Below, piece after piece: positions 31,131 through 41,598 of a stretch of DNA of 64,000 nucleotides (position 1 is its first letter; every line of letters begins with the position of its first letter). This stretch comes from Crossaster papposus (taxonomy: Eukaryota > Echinodermata > Asteroidea > Velatida > Solasteridae). The translations under genes were made by a program, and so were the position numbers. A model generated the notes under the pieces. That model worked only from the letters and a program-made list of their open reading frames with translations, was not told where the DNA came from and did no database searches. The DNA is taken from assembly GCA_037893245.1 (NCBI GenBank), contig JBAIAA010000533.1:310001-374000 (forward strand), read 5' to 3'.

Positions 31131-32229
31131 AAATTTCCCCTTTTATTTCAGGGAAAGGTAGTTTTTGCAGGTAATTAACTGTTTGCCAAAATGAAGCACG
31201 ACCTCACTAGATTTGAGGCTAATACTGACGTACTGTACGTTTGGTACACTGGAATACAAAAAAACGCACCGCGCTGAAGCACCATAACCTAGCGATGCTG
31301 CAGCGGGCAGACCCGCGGTACGGTACCGGTGGCTGTAGCTAGCTTGCACTGCCATGCCCCGGAAGATCGGACACACGTACATGTACAATGCTATTAAAAG
31401 TCTGCACATTTCGCGCAATGCACGTGCATACAGTCACCATCACATACATGTACATTGTACATGTACAATGTTGTACATGTACACTGTCTTGTGTACACAC
31501 AAACAGTATCTTATATTTGTGTATAATGAATAATTCATGATGAGGCTCAAACTCGGTCGCTGATTGGATCCCTCGGAAAAGCGAGGGAGATTCGTCGAAA
31601 ACTAAGGTTAAAGTTAACAATTGATTGCCAACTAGTGCTAGACCCATTGGGGAATCCAAAATCATGTACGTTTGTCAAACGTCGGCTCCAGTGCGAGTAT
31701 GGATTCAGCTGCATTATGTAAACTACGCATGCGTGAGACACCAACGCACACGAAGTCGGGATTTGAAAAAGAGACAGCGTTAACGAATCTGCGCGCGTGG
31801 GCGCCGAAATAACACAAGGGTCTAGGACTAGACTAGCGGCTACCTGACCTACACTACAATTTAGACGTATAGCCAAATGTGGTTTCTTACACGTCCTTTG
31901 CTAATTTTGGTCACGTGACATTAACGGCTAAATAATAAATGAAAAATCACAAATAGTCAGAAATATTTGGTCTGGGAACCAGACTATAATAATCGAACAC
32001 TACATTAAACAAAAACGACTCAGTGCGCATGCGGGGGCGAGTAGCTATTTGAGCTATGCTTGGAATGTCCTCGGAATTTTCCGGGTTCACGTAATCGATG
32101 CGCCAAGACCAAGTTAGAGGAAAAGATCTGGCGATAATAAAGGGCGCCCTCAATAAGCCCAGATAATACGTACGGCGCGCCGCGGAACAAATGAACAGGC
32201 TAGCTTGGTCTTGACCAAGACTAGGGGTC

Positions 32230-32470
32230 GTGCGGCGTTCAAACTCGGTGGGTGGGTCCGGCTCGGTCCCCGCAAGAACCAGTTTGCATTCGCTAGAGCG
32301 TACGAGGTCAAAGGTCATCTAGGGGTCACCTTTTTGAAGTTGGTCGGATCGTGCTTAAACTCGGTGATCGCAATGCTCGATGCGAAATAAAACGGGTTAG
32401 CGTTTTTCGGGTCTTCCGGGGTCAAAGGTCGTCTAAGGGTCGAATTTTCAAAGTTTGTCCTATCGGGCTA
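32230..32470 (+). repeat. Two tandem units of about 115 bp with nuclear-receptor-like half sites
   Basis: AACTCGGTG...GGTCAAAGGTC...TCTA(A/G)GGGTC...TTTT(G/C)AAGTT is repeated twice. 32305-32317 is a perfect AGGTCAAAGGTCA (DR1); 32419-32431 is GGGTCAAAGGTCG. Confidence 0.55.
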
Positions 32471-33159
32471 ATGGACTGGGAAAAAATTCTAACCCAGGAG
32501 GTCATTCAGGGGGTGAAACATCCCTTCAAAATAATGGTTTGGGCCAAAAGCCATAGAGTTGTGCAGACAAATCGAAATCTGATCCCTTTGTGTTTAGCCG
32601 CTGTCAAAAAAAGTCTCTGACATCTCTTTGAGCGGCCTTGGTAGAGAACAAACACAGCTGTTATCAATCGCCACCCAGATATCTCCTGGGGGGTAGTTAG
32701 AGCTGTTGGTCGTTGTTATCATGTATCATATGGCTGTTTCATGTCTGTATTGCGCAATACTGATTTCAATGTTTACATGCTTGCAATGGACGTCCTTAAA
32801 AAAATACATAAAATAGCCAGAATGTTTAAATCTTTGATATGTGTGTCCAGGGTCCTTATATCCATCTGTTGAGACCGTGAGAAAAAGATTTGTACCCCCA
32901 AACACAGTTCATTACCCCCAACATAAAACGTCCCCCCTTTGGAGGCACGAGGTGCCTCGACAAAAAAAAAAGGTGGTGTCTCCCAGGGTTTATAGACAGC
33001 AATATTGCACGATTTATGCAAGTATGATGGTGCTTTTGAAATCAGGCATTTTTATTTGGCACCTCCATGATAGAGTCAACATGTATCCACAATCCCCATC
33101 CATCCAGGGAAGTAGCTACAAACCCGAGAACCGACAAACCCCGGGTGACCGCCTAGTAG
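32471..33159. other. No recognised gene or element
   Basis: Mixed-composition sequence. Short frames on both strands lack family resemblance. I see no clean repeat boundary. Confidence 0.4.
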
Positions 33160-33228
33160 CCTAGGATACACAATTGACAATGCTTGAATTATCAGGAACG
33201 GGTAGATGTAAAGGTATAGGATAAAGCT
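33160..33228 (+). mobile_element. Family A fragment
   Basis: TAGGATACACAATTGACAAT, then GCTTGAATTATCAGGAACGG, the first approximately 60 bp of family A. Confidence 0.6.
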
Positions 33229-33230
33229 AG

Positions 33231-33510
33231 GGAAGTCAGGTTGGCGTAGCGGTTCTTTCCTCGCCTTCCACCATTATCACCCGGGTCCGAACCCCGCTTG
33301 GGCCAATATGGGGATTGGGTACCTGCCTGACTTGATGGGTTTCCCCCAGGATATTCTTCTGGGTTTTTTCCCTCCTACCTCTAAAACTGTACCTTCTTCT
33401 CGTAATCTTCTCTCTACGGGTTTCTTCAGGCTTTGCGAGCTACATTGCCTAGAGCGCTTTTGAGAGATCCTTGGTTTCATTACCAGAAAGAAATAATAAT
33501 AATAACACCA
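33231..33510 (+). mobile_element. tRNA-derived SINE
   Basis: An A-box-like TGGCGTAGCGG (33242-33252) and a B-box-like GGGTCCGAACCC (33283-33294) at tRNA spacing. A body follows with TTTCCCCCAGGATATTC and TTTTTTCCCTCCTACC, then a tail of AATAATAATAATAA. The RNA polymerase III promoter is inferred from the boxes. Confidence 0.65.
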
Positions 33511-33526
33511 TTTGTAATTAATTGAA

Positions 33527-33875
33527 TTATACGCCATTGGTAATTGCTTGAATTATCAGGAATGATGGGATTTGGGGGTTGTATTCTATAGTAAACATCG
33601 TTTTACTGACCTGTCCGAAGTTTTACCAACATAGATGCCGAGATAAAAGCAAGAAAAATGGTGTTAATTTTCAACCGGCGTCGGGCAGTTTTTTTGTTTT
33701 GTTTTTTGCGATCGCCGTCTGGCGATCGTGACTTTTTTTTATAGAATAATTTTTGTTCTGAACAATTAGGTTTTGCTGGATGTCTAGAATCATTATTTAC
33801 TTATAAAGTAAGATATTTCTGAATAATTCGGTAGCAACAATATTCTATATCTGCAAATAGTGTATCCTATACGTT
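33527..33875 (+). mobile_element. Family A element, nearly complete
   Basis: TTATACGCCATTGGTAATTG at the left. GCGATCGCCGTCTGGCGATC internally. CTGCAAATAGTGTATCCTAT at the right, followed by GTTTAA. Adjacent to the SINE tail. Confidence 0.75.
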
Positions 33876-33889
33876 TAATGACAAAAGCA

Positions 33890-34640
33890 TACACTTATTT
33901 TTTATACGTTTTTAAGCAATTGGTATTCTAAGATTAAGAAGCATTTGCTTAATGCAGAAAACAAGTTTTAGCTTTTGCTAAAAAGTAGAAGCTTTTGCTT
34001 GTTAGCAAATATTGTTAATTTTTTTTCTATAAAAATGTAAGCAAAAGGCAATTGCTAAACTAAGTTTTTATGTACTCGGCCTAATTCGTCGTAATATTCG
34101 GCCTAATTGGTCGTAATGTGAGATCGGAAAAGACATAGATTTTTAAAGTTGAAACGCCTAATATTACCGATCCAACATGCGGTAATACATTGTGTAAGCA
34201 AACAAAATAATTGGTTTTCAGGAATGATTGAACGAAACTATTCACAACAACTTCAGACTACACGACCTAAACGCCGATAATATTAATATTCTCCAAGTAT
34301 ATAAATATAAATCAACGACATGCCTGGGTATAACGAGGGGTCGAATCAGAATCAGAATGCAAAAAGCAGGTTTCGTCGAATCCAGGGGCTACAACATTAC
34401 TGTCTCGTGTTTAAAGTAGACTCTGGGAACGAGCTTGGGGGGCAGGTCTCAATTAACTTTGCTAATCCAGCCGTACCAATCAACAAATGCGGTAGTGACG
34501 TCAGTAATTTCTTTGCCACAGTGAACTGCATACATGCGCATGTAGGTGTATACAGTATTCTGGCGGTTACCCGACCGTTCCCGTAGCTAGGTACATTCCC
34601 CTGAGCTATGAGCTTATTATCTACGGATCACACACCTCAG
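33890..34640. other. No gene recognised; AGCAATTGCTT-rich stretch at its start
   Basis: 33890-34080 repeats words such as AGCTTTTGCTA and GGCAATTGCTAAA, similar to 26937-27050. The rest has no recognisable feature. Confidence 0.4.
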
Positions 34641-34937
34641 TAAGGCCACATAAAAAAAATTACTTGTTTAGCGTCCCCGCCCGACCCTGAAAAACCCACC
34701 CGACCACTTTTTTTTTTTATTTTTTATTTTTTTTTAAATGCGCTAAAAGACCGCCACAGTGCATTTTCTACTGTTGCAAACGCTAGCAGACGAAATTTCC
34801 GGTGCCAGCGCACCTATCGGCAGAAACTTAAACATTTGGGTTCGACCTTAACGCTGGTCCGCTAGCCAAATTCTAGTCAAAACATCGGCGGTCTAGTCAA
34901 AACCCTTTCCTAAGTAGTCCGGCGGTCTAGTGAAAAA

Positions 34938-35117
34938 ATGCAAAGATTAAAGCTAAAAGCGCACACGTCTGTAGAAGCTTATCGAAAATCGCAATACCAG
35001 TTCCTAAAAGATTACAATGACTCAACTGAGTTTCTTGAAAAGACCAACATCAAAGCCTCAGAACCGCAGCTCACCACTTCCCGAGTGACAAGATTGTTAT
35101 CCATGAGGTCCAGTTAA
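34938..35117 (+). CDS. 59-codon open frame inside the 1.85-kb element
   Basis: Begins MQRLKLKAHTSVEAYRKSQY and contains QFLKDYNDSTEFLEKTN, then TAA. Balanced hydrophilic composition, unlike the low-complexity surroundings, which suggests real or former coding. No family recognised. It may be a captured exon or a remnant of the element's own gene. Confidence 0.25.
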   Translation: MQRLKLKAHTSVEAYRKSQYQFLKDYNDSTEFLEKTNIKASEPQLTTSRVTRLLSMRSS

Positions 35118-36057
35118 AAAAATCTTCATTGTCATTGGGTGTTGACTTTCCTTTTTCAGCACAGACATTCACTCAACACAAAGTGCTACTCAAAGAATGT
35201 TGTTCAAGCCCGCTTATCTCCAACAAAGATACATTGTATTTACTTACGCCAACCCTTGCCAGGCAGATACAGAATTTATTTAATAGGTCCTGGTCGGTGT
35301 ATTCCTGGAGTGAATTTATTTATCTCTAGACCCAACGGATTAAGTTGGCTGTAAGTAATTTTGCAAAAGTTTGCCGTACCTATTTACAAAATGTATTAAG
35401 ATGAACAGAAAAAAAGATTATATTCCTAAGGTTAATTATGTTATTGTCTTTGTTTTTAAAGAAAAAAAAGAAGAAAGGATACTTAAAGACTTATTTGAAT
35501 GAACTTCTAAAATTTTCCCAACCGATTTCAGGGGTAAATAATAATACGATTTATTCTTGGTTTTTCTGATATATAAGAAAATCGACATACAGGTACACCT
35601 GACAACTACAAGGCTAGCGAAATCAATTCCAGGTTTATTTAATAACATTTATTTCTGTTTTTATTGTTTTTTAAAAAGAAAGAGAAAAAAAAATAAACGG
35701 AACCTTAACACCTTATATTTTGAGCTCATAAACAATTTTCCAACAAATTTAGGGGCAAAATTTAATACGATTTATTTTCCGTTTTTCTTGTCTTTAACAA
35801 AAACGATCTATTTCGTGGAAATTGTAAAAGCTCGTTACATTTTTTAATTTATAATGGTTCCGTGATGTAATTTTACATAATAAACGCTTTATAGTGCCAG
35901 AGAAATGTATACATTGTATCAGCCAGTAGACTTTGGAATTTCAATAGGCTGGGAAATGTCACTTTGTGGCATATAATTTACACCCAATGAAAAGAAGAGA
36001 TTGTTAGAAGGAAGAACAAGATTGGACGTTTTTTTGTATGGGATGGTTTATTTTTGA

Positions 36058-36100
36058 GGGGGGGGGGGGGGGGGGGGGGTGGGGGGGGGGGGGGGGGGGG
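36058..36100 (+). repeat. Poly-G tract
   Basis: About 43 bases of G with one T at 36080. It has G-quadruplex potential and is prone to length error in sequencing. Confidence 0.95.
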
Positions 36101-36681
36101 AGAACACACAGTCAATAACGAGACTGCCTCATATATGTAAAACTATTGCATTACATTGCCTTTGAGTGCAGTTCGCCGCAGCTGCTTGCTTACGAACAAA
36201 GTAGCTTAAAATGTGAAAAAAAACATCTTTTCCTTTTAATCTTTTGACAGTTTTATTGGATATTGTACTGTTTAACATTGAATAAAACTGTTCTTTTAAG
36301 CAAAGTTTGGAATTAAACCTTAATACATCCCCAGTATGCCATCTGAGATGTAAAGTGGGCAACATTGGTGCACGTCTTCCTCTGGTGTGGACACCTTGTA
36401 TAAAAAAAAAAAAAAAAAAAAAACCTCCCTCCCGACCCTAAACATTTTAAGTGGCCGGACGCTAAACAAGTAATTTTTTTTATGTGGCCTAATTATTCAT
36501 CATTACATTCCGTACATTGTTCATGAACATTTCCTGCAGTAACGTAAGTCAAGGTCGACACCAATTACAAATGTAATTACACATTCGCCGGTGGTGTTAA
36601 GATGAGGTATTTATTTAACTATTCGTATTTGTTATTTAGTTGATCATCAGTATTTAAATTGTATGTTTTGTTTGTGTACAT

Positions 36682-37635
36682 TGTACAACAAGAATTCTAA
36701 GCCAGGTAAATATCTGGGGCGAGCAGATTAAATATCTGGGGCGAGCAGATTAACCCAATTGGGGCGAGCAGTTAATCTTATGCAAATTATCAAACAATCG
36801 ACAAACTTTCGAGTGACCAAGTTGCCGGAATTTACGGTACGCTAAATGGAATGTTCGTCACGTTATATAGTGGATGGACACATTATGGGGCGTGCCTTTC
36901 ATCCCTCACCATCGGACGGAAAGGACCGTGAGCTGTGTCACGAGTGTGCCCGCACTGCCGGCTGTTTTTGGGGAGGTTCCCCTGGGGCACGCGCCAGAGG
37001 ACCCGAGACCGGGAGTCTGCTGTCCATGCAGTTTGTTTGTCGTCGAGTGGCTCGGCGATGTAGACAGCAGCGTGATTCTTTGCACTTTGTGCTGCCTGGA
37101 GTGGTCCGGGACTGGCGATTTCGTCGGACATTGGGACTTGGATCCGAGTTATCGGATCCTGAAGTCAACCTGCTATGGGTGTGTCGTCCGACGTGCGTGA
37201 CAGTTCATCGAGCATGGCATGTTAACCGAGCTGTTAGCTAACGGAAGGACCCGTTAGAAGAGCCCTATTCCCCCCTTTTCCTGTCGCCGGGAGTCGTTGT
37301 CGCCGGGAGTCACTGTCGCTTGGATTCGTTGTCACCAGAAGTCGTTGTCGCCGTGAGCCCGGAGTTTCAACGCTTCATTGCTTTAAAACACTGAACTGTT
37401 TTGTTAATGCCAGCTGCTCGCCCCTTCATATTAAGTTCAAGCAAATACTGGTAATGTGTTTTTATTACATCAAGAGTCTGTATTTAATTGTAAAATTCTG
37501 TATTTTTGTGTGATTAATTATATTATTAAGTGTTATTGCTTCGTTTCGTTTCCACTTTGTTTTGGTTCCTTTTCTGGGGAGAGGAATGGGACTTTTCTCG
37601 CGGTAAATGTACTTGTTAGATTTGGGATCATAACA
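36682..37635 (+). mobile_element. Possible LTR of a retrotransposon
   Basis: TGTACAACAAG... to ...GGGATCATAACA, followed by GTGGTGAC, resembles the 3' edge of an LTR plus a primer-binding-site start. Inside are a triple GGGGCGAGCAGATTAA (36716-36775), a GC-rich middle with a 131-codon unrecognised frame (36846-37241) and a TCGTTGTCGCCGGGAGTC tandem (37285-37350). No second LTR or pol gene is present. Weak. Confidence 0.3.
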
Positions 37636-37873
37636 GTGGTGACTTACATGTAGTATTAATATAGAATTATGCTTGAGGCGAGGGCGCTTTATACAAAATG
37701 ATTTTAGCTTTAGATTGTTTATGCACCAGGAACAAATTGAGCTGTAACGCATGTTGCTATGGACGGCTCGCCCCGGCCCTTCGTGACGTCATGCCGCCAC
37801 GAGGCAAAATTATTATTAAAACCACGAGAAATTTCTCATTTTCTCTTTTCCCTATAACATGGGCTAATACAGG

Positions 37874-37908
37874 TGGGCGGGGCGGGGGTGGGGGGGGGGG
37901 GGGGGGGG
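37874..37908 (+). repeat. Poly-G-rich tract
   Basis: G-rich run of about 35 bases with single C or T interruptions. Confidence 0.9.
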
Positions 37909-38445
37909 TGTCCAAGGGGTTCGGGGCCCCTTTTTTTTTTCTTAAGTAAAAAAAAAGAAGAAATGATTTACCACAAGTTAAAGTATGGTTGACATGTACA
38001 AACTATGTACGTACGTTCCCCTTTTATGGCTATTTAGTTGGTACATACTGCTAGGTTTATTTGCTGCATTAAAATTGTATCGTGTTTGGCCGTGATCTTG
38101 ATCAGTAGGCCTACCCATTATCTACCATGGTGACAGCGTCAGAAACGTTTCCCGTGCACGCATTTTCGGCTCAAATAGTCAGGGGAATATGGCCAGGAAT
38201 TAAATGCCTCAGATTGCACCACAGAGCATCTACAATCCTCAATTTCCCGGGGCCCTTAAGCTTCCCGCTCCGCGCTCGCCGTGTCTGCCCCCCTATTTTT
38301 TTCCCCAGTATTTATGTGGACCTCCTTTACAAAAATCCTGGATCCGCCCCTGTATCACCCCCACTCTCCCCCCTACAACTTCATACAAAATTACAAGTTG
38401 ACATACAACGTCCGAAATCATAATGTGATTTTGTTAATCAACCCC

Positions 38446-38608
38446 AGACCGAGTTACTGGCCTCTAGTTAGGCCCTATCGCTTTTTAAACGTTTTGGACA
38501 TCATTTGGCGGTAATTACTGGCCTCTAGTAGTTATCGCTTTTTTAACATTTGGACGCCACATGATGTCCAAAATTTTAAAAAGCGAGTAGAGGCCAGTAA
38601 CTCGGTCT
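38446..38608. mobile_element. 163-bp palindromic MITE
   Basis: AGACCGAGTTACTGGCCTCT-A and TAGAGGCCAGTAACTCGGTC-T are perfect 21-bp ends. ATCGCTTTTT and AAAAAGCGA, and TTTGGACATCA and TGATGTCCAAA, pair further in. Confidence 0.9.
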
Positions 38609-38978
38609 ATATCAACCCATGAATTAACATAATTTTGATAATATTTTACGCTAAGTGATACTTAATATAGCAGTTGGAAAGTTTGGGGGCAAACATGTGA
38701 AAAGCTTAGCTCAATTTTGATAATTAAATACACTTTGACATAGCTACACGTATAACGCGTAATAGACGCGTACAGTATCTGATAAAATAAACACAGTTTC
38801 ATGTGTAATATTGTATCTCCAGCTTTTCTATAATTCAATTTACTTAATACTAAACCTACCTTAGTTGAAGTCATTAAGTTTGGCGTATCGCGGGACCCTC
38901 CCCAGACGACCCACTCCAAATACATGAAATAAACGCAACTGTGTTGATAAAATTAGGCAGAACGCCACAGTCATTCTA

Positions 38979-39214
38979 ATTGGTCGTTGCTTTGAGATAC
39001 TTACTGTTCCAACCAATCGCAAATAACGACAAAGCGAGTTAGGTAGAAACATCCAGATGATTCGCGAAATGTAGTCTGGTTCTTGCCTCTCACGAGGAAT
39101 TCAACTGGTCGCGTAATATACGACCAATGAGTGCGGATAGCAGACTGTACGAAGTTACGAGAAAACTCTAGAGAAACCGACCGGCGCCTTGAAAGTGATT
39201 GGAACTTTCGAGCA
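38979..39214 (+). promoter_or_regulatory. BAG3: BAG3 upstream region: CCAAT boxes and heat-shock-element-like sites
   Basis: CCAAT-type pentamers at 38979-38983 (reverse), 39013-39017, 39124-39128 and 39198-39202 (reverse). Heat-shock-element-like blocks are TTCGCGAA at 39061-39068 (TTCnnGAA) and GAACTTTCGAGCA at 39202-39214 (GAAnnTTCnnGCA, one mismatch from a three-block site), the latter 12 bp before the ATG. Human BAG3 is induced by HSF1. The sites are seen; the control is inferred. Confidence 0.5.
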
Positions 39215-39225
39215 AAAGGCCTAAA

Positions 39226-39441
39226 ATGTCTAAATTCGGCGGGTTTTCGGAGAGTCCTTTAAAGTCACGAATGGAAAGATCAGTGACAGACGACGATCCT
39301 TTACCAGACGGCTGGGAAATGTTGATCGACCCCGAAACACAGTGGGCATTTTACGTGGATCACACGAATCGGAGAACGAGTTGGAAAGACCCCCGACGCG
39401 CCCGGCATCCAAATATGGCGAGGTCCGCGAGCCCGATGCAG
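39226..39441 (+). CDS. BAG3: BAG3 exon 1 (WW domain)
   Basis: 72 codons, ending ASPMQ at the donor CAG|GTAAAT. It carries the whole WW domain, and RSASP gives a possible phosphoserine site. The frame runs on 93 bases into the intron before a stop, but the splice site and exon 2 are clear. Confidence 0.93.
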
Positions 39442-40779
39442 GTAAATATCTGCTGTTTTTGTCAAAGTCCCAATGTCGATAGCTTTAATTTACATGAAGT
39501 ATCATATAATATATATCTGGTCTTTTGTTACTAATTTTGTCCGCACTAAACTATCTGTAGTGTAAACACAATGTATTTTCAGTAACGTGATTTCTTTTTC
39601 TTGATCTTGTTTGCACAGGCCTTCATGGATTCGGCAATCAGCGGAGACAACTTTTTTCGCAGTGCATTTGACAATCGGAACCCCTTTTTGCAAAACACGT
39701 GGGATCCATTCAATCGCAGCCCCAGGGGGAGTCCTTCCACGCAGCGCCGGGCACAGCATGACATCCGACGCTCCCCGAGCCCCCAGCCCGGCGGGCGGCA
39801 CACTCCGACACTGGAAAGCCAGATGAATCGAATGCGCACCCACGAGTCGCCCCAACAGTACATGGAGCCGGACTCCCTACGTTCTCAGGAACAGGTCTAC
39901 TCGTCGAGTCCCAGAGCCAATCAGCATCACCACAGCCATCCCCACAATGAGTCCCATAGAATACCCATCTCCGACGAGAGTCTACGCTTTCATATACCCC
40001 AGCGTGACTACCCAAAGTCTGAAGGAGAGCGGGTTATCAATATACCTATAAGAGTTGAGGGGCGAGAGTATGATGGAAACACTGGGCCAGCGAGTCTCTA
40101 CGGAGAACCTATTCAGAGTTCTCAGGCTCACCCCAGAGTGCCTCCACAGACCATGCCAAAGCCAGCACACGCACAACCTCAAGAACCTCACAGGCAGGAT
40201 ATGCCCATCCGAGAACATCAACAAGATCCTCGGCAGTATCCCTCCAGCCATAACATCTCCAGCAGTTCCGTGCCGCATCCCACACGACAAGAAGTCAAGC
40301 AGAAGGACCTGCAAGCGGGAGGCCAAGGTGCCGGGAATCAGAAAGATGAACCTCATCAGTACCAGCAACCATTACCGAGAGGCCCACAGCAGGGCGAGGT
40401 TTCCAAAGAAAAAGACCAGCAGCCCACACGTCGAATTGAAATGGATGCCCCAGACAGGTCGGGGAACGGACGCCAGGAGCCAGAGGTCCCCCAGGGGGAG
40501 GAACCCAAGCCAGCCGAGCTGCCGCCCCAGGTCACCCATATTCGCGCCATCCAGGCAAAAATCCTGGACCTACGCCAAGACATTGAGGACTTCACCGGCC
40601 GCAAGGGCAGCAAGGGGTACCTACGGATTGAAGAGATGCTGATGAGGTATATGTTGGAGTTGGACAACGTGGATACAATGGGCGACGAGCGCATACGCGG
40701 TGAGCGGCGAATGGCCGTGGTCACCTCGCAGACACTGATGTCGCGGCTAGAAAAGAAGGCTCTGCCTGCAGATGTTTAA
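39226..40779 (+). CDS. BAG3: BAG family molecular chaperone regulator 3-like protein (two exons, complete)
   Basis: A co-chaperone that binds the Hsp70 ATPase domain through its BAG domain and links it to small heat-shock proteins and selective autophagy. Join 39226-39441 and 39619-40779 (458 residues). The WW domain is at about residues 25-58 ([17 protein letters not shown]..., Trp30, Trp53, Pro56). A Pro/Gln/Ser-rich middle holds two IPI motifs (RIPISDE and NIPIRVE) in the place of the IPV motifs that bind HSPB8 in vertebrates. The BAG domain is at about residues 370-450 ([19 protein letters not shown], then [18 protein letters not shown]). The start ATG 39226 follows AAA at -3; the upstream in-frame TTG at 39199 is not used. 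The human protein is 575 residues, so this one is shorter. AATAAA follows at 40863. Convergent with SDHA. Confidence 0.93.
39619..40779 (+). CDS. BAG3: BAG3 exon 2 (linker and BAG domain)
   Basis: The acceptor is TTGTTTGCACAG before GCCTTCATGG. 386 codons and the stop TAA. The linker has many PxxP-like segments. The C-terminal BAG three-helix region ends [14 protein letters not shown]. The intron before it is only 177 bp. Confidence 0.93.
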   Translation, partial: AFMDSAISGDNFFRSAFDNRNPFLQNTWDPFNRSPRGSPSTQRRAQHDIRRSPSPQPGGRHTPTLESQMNRMRTHESPQQYMEPDSLRSQEQVYSSSPRANQHHHSHPHNESHRIPISDESLRFHIPQRDYPKSEGERVINIPIRVEGREYDGNTGPASLYGEPIQSSQAHPRVPPQTMPKPAHAQPQEPHRQDMPIREHQQDPRQYPSSHNISSSSVPHPTRQEVKQKDLQAGGQGAGNQKDEPHQYQQPLPRGPQQGEVSKEKDQQPTRRIEMDAPDRSGNGRQEPEVPQGEEPKPAELPPQVTHIRAIQAKILDLRQDIEDFTGRKGSKGYLRIEEMLMRYMLELDNVDTMGDERIRGERRMAVVTSQTLMSRLEKKALPADV

Positions 40780-40862
40780 GAGTGGGAAAAAAAATCTAAC
40801 CTAGAATAATGTAGAAGGTGAATTAGTACATAATATTTTTCTGCATACATTTCTTTTCAATT

Positions 40863-40868
40863 AATAAA
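40863..40868 (+). terminator. BAG3: BAG3 polyadenylation signal
   Basis: AATAAA 84 bases after the stop codon, the first canonical signal downstream. Confidence 0.75.
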
Positions 40869-41031
40869 TGGACGTGATATTGGTTGTAGTACCTGCTATT
40901 TTTCCATGTGCGCAATAATTACATGTAGATACAATTCAACTAAGCCTGCAACGGTTACATGGTTAACCGACCGTTCAAACGGTTACACGGTTACATTTTT
41001 CAAATAAAAGAAACTCCACCAATTGTCAACT

Positions 41032-41131
41032 TTCAAATAATTTACTTTCAAATAAGTAAGATATTTCTTAATAGTTCGGTAGTACATGTACAATTTTTTG
41101 ATATCTGCAAATGGTGTATCCTACCTTTACT
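41032..41131 (+). mobile_element. Family A element, 3' part
   Basis: TTTACTTTCAAATAAGTAAG ... TCTGCAAATGGTGTATCCTA-CCT. Confidence 0.75.
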
Positions 41132-41598
41132 TAACCCCAACCCTGCCAGTGCATCTGTGGTGACTGCTTGACCCTGCACACAAGTCAATGTGACAAAGTA
41201 TGCAATCTGTTACGTCTGGCAGGGTTTCTAGCCAAAATACCCTGAAGGGTTAGGGTAGCTTGACAGAAAAAAAATTGACAAATATAATAATTTCTCTACC
41301 TACCAGATTCCTGGATTTTTTTTCAAGCCGTTATCGTAAACACACCATTTATTTTGGTTGGTCTTATGATGCAATATTTTGGAGTGTTTACCTTAATATA
41401 TCTATTTCTTGCTGTGAAACTTCAGAAAAAGAACTAATGATGGTTTGCAGTGAATATTGGAAGTTGATGCATCGGAGGAATTTGCGGGATTCAGGGCATT
41501 TGTGGTTTAGCCACTGGAGGATAATTGCAGGATCAAGAACATTAAGGCCTAAACTAGATGATTTTGCAGGATTGAGGTTACTTGGGTATTTACTTAAA

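Larger units (their letters stand above)
28480..32223. mobile_element. 3744-bp element with 319-bp terminal inverted repeats and 9-bp target duplication
   Basis: 28480-28798 and 31905-32223 are inverted copies of 319 bp with only two mismatches seen (both C/T). The tips are TAGTCTTGGTCAAGACCAAG / CTTGGTCTTGACCAAGACTA. GGGGTCGTG is present directly outside both ends (28471-28479 and 32224-32232), giving a 9-bp target-site duplication. Long TIRs plus a 9-bp TSD are typical of Mutator-like (MULE) or foldback elements. No transposase frame is seen, so it is non-autonomous. The interior holds a possible signal-peptide exon, an inverted family E repeat and two hyper-palindromic elements. Confidence 0.9.
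34643..36490. mobile_element. 1.85-kb element with 34-bp terminal inverted repeats
   Basis: AGGCCACATAAAAAAAATTA + CTTGTTTAGCGTCC at the left, and GGACGCTAAACAAGTAATTT... at the right, are inverted. Just inside are poly-T (34708-34737) and poly-A (36402-36423) runs, also inverted. It carries a 59-codon frame (34938-35117) but no recognisable transposase. Confidence 0.75.

Noticed and set aside
36846-37241. 131-codon frame in a GC-rich block
   Set aside because: No recognisable domain, overlapping frames on both strands as expected for GC-rich DNA, and it lies in a possible LTR.
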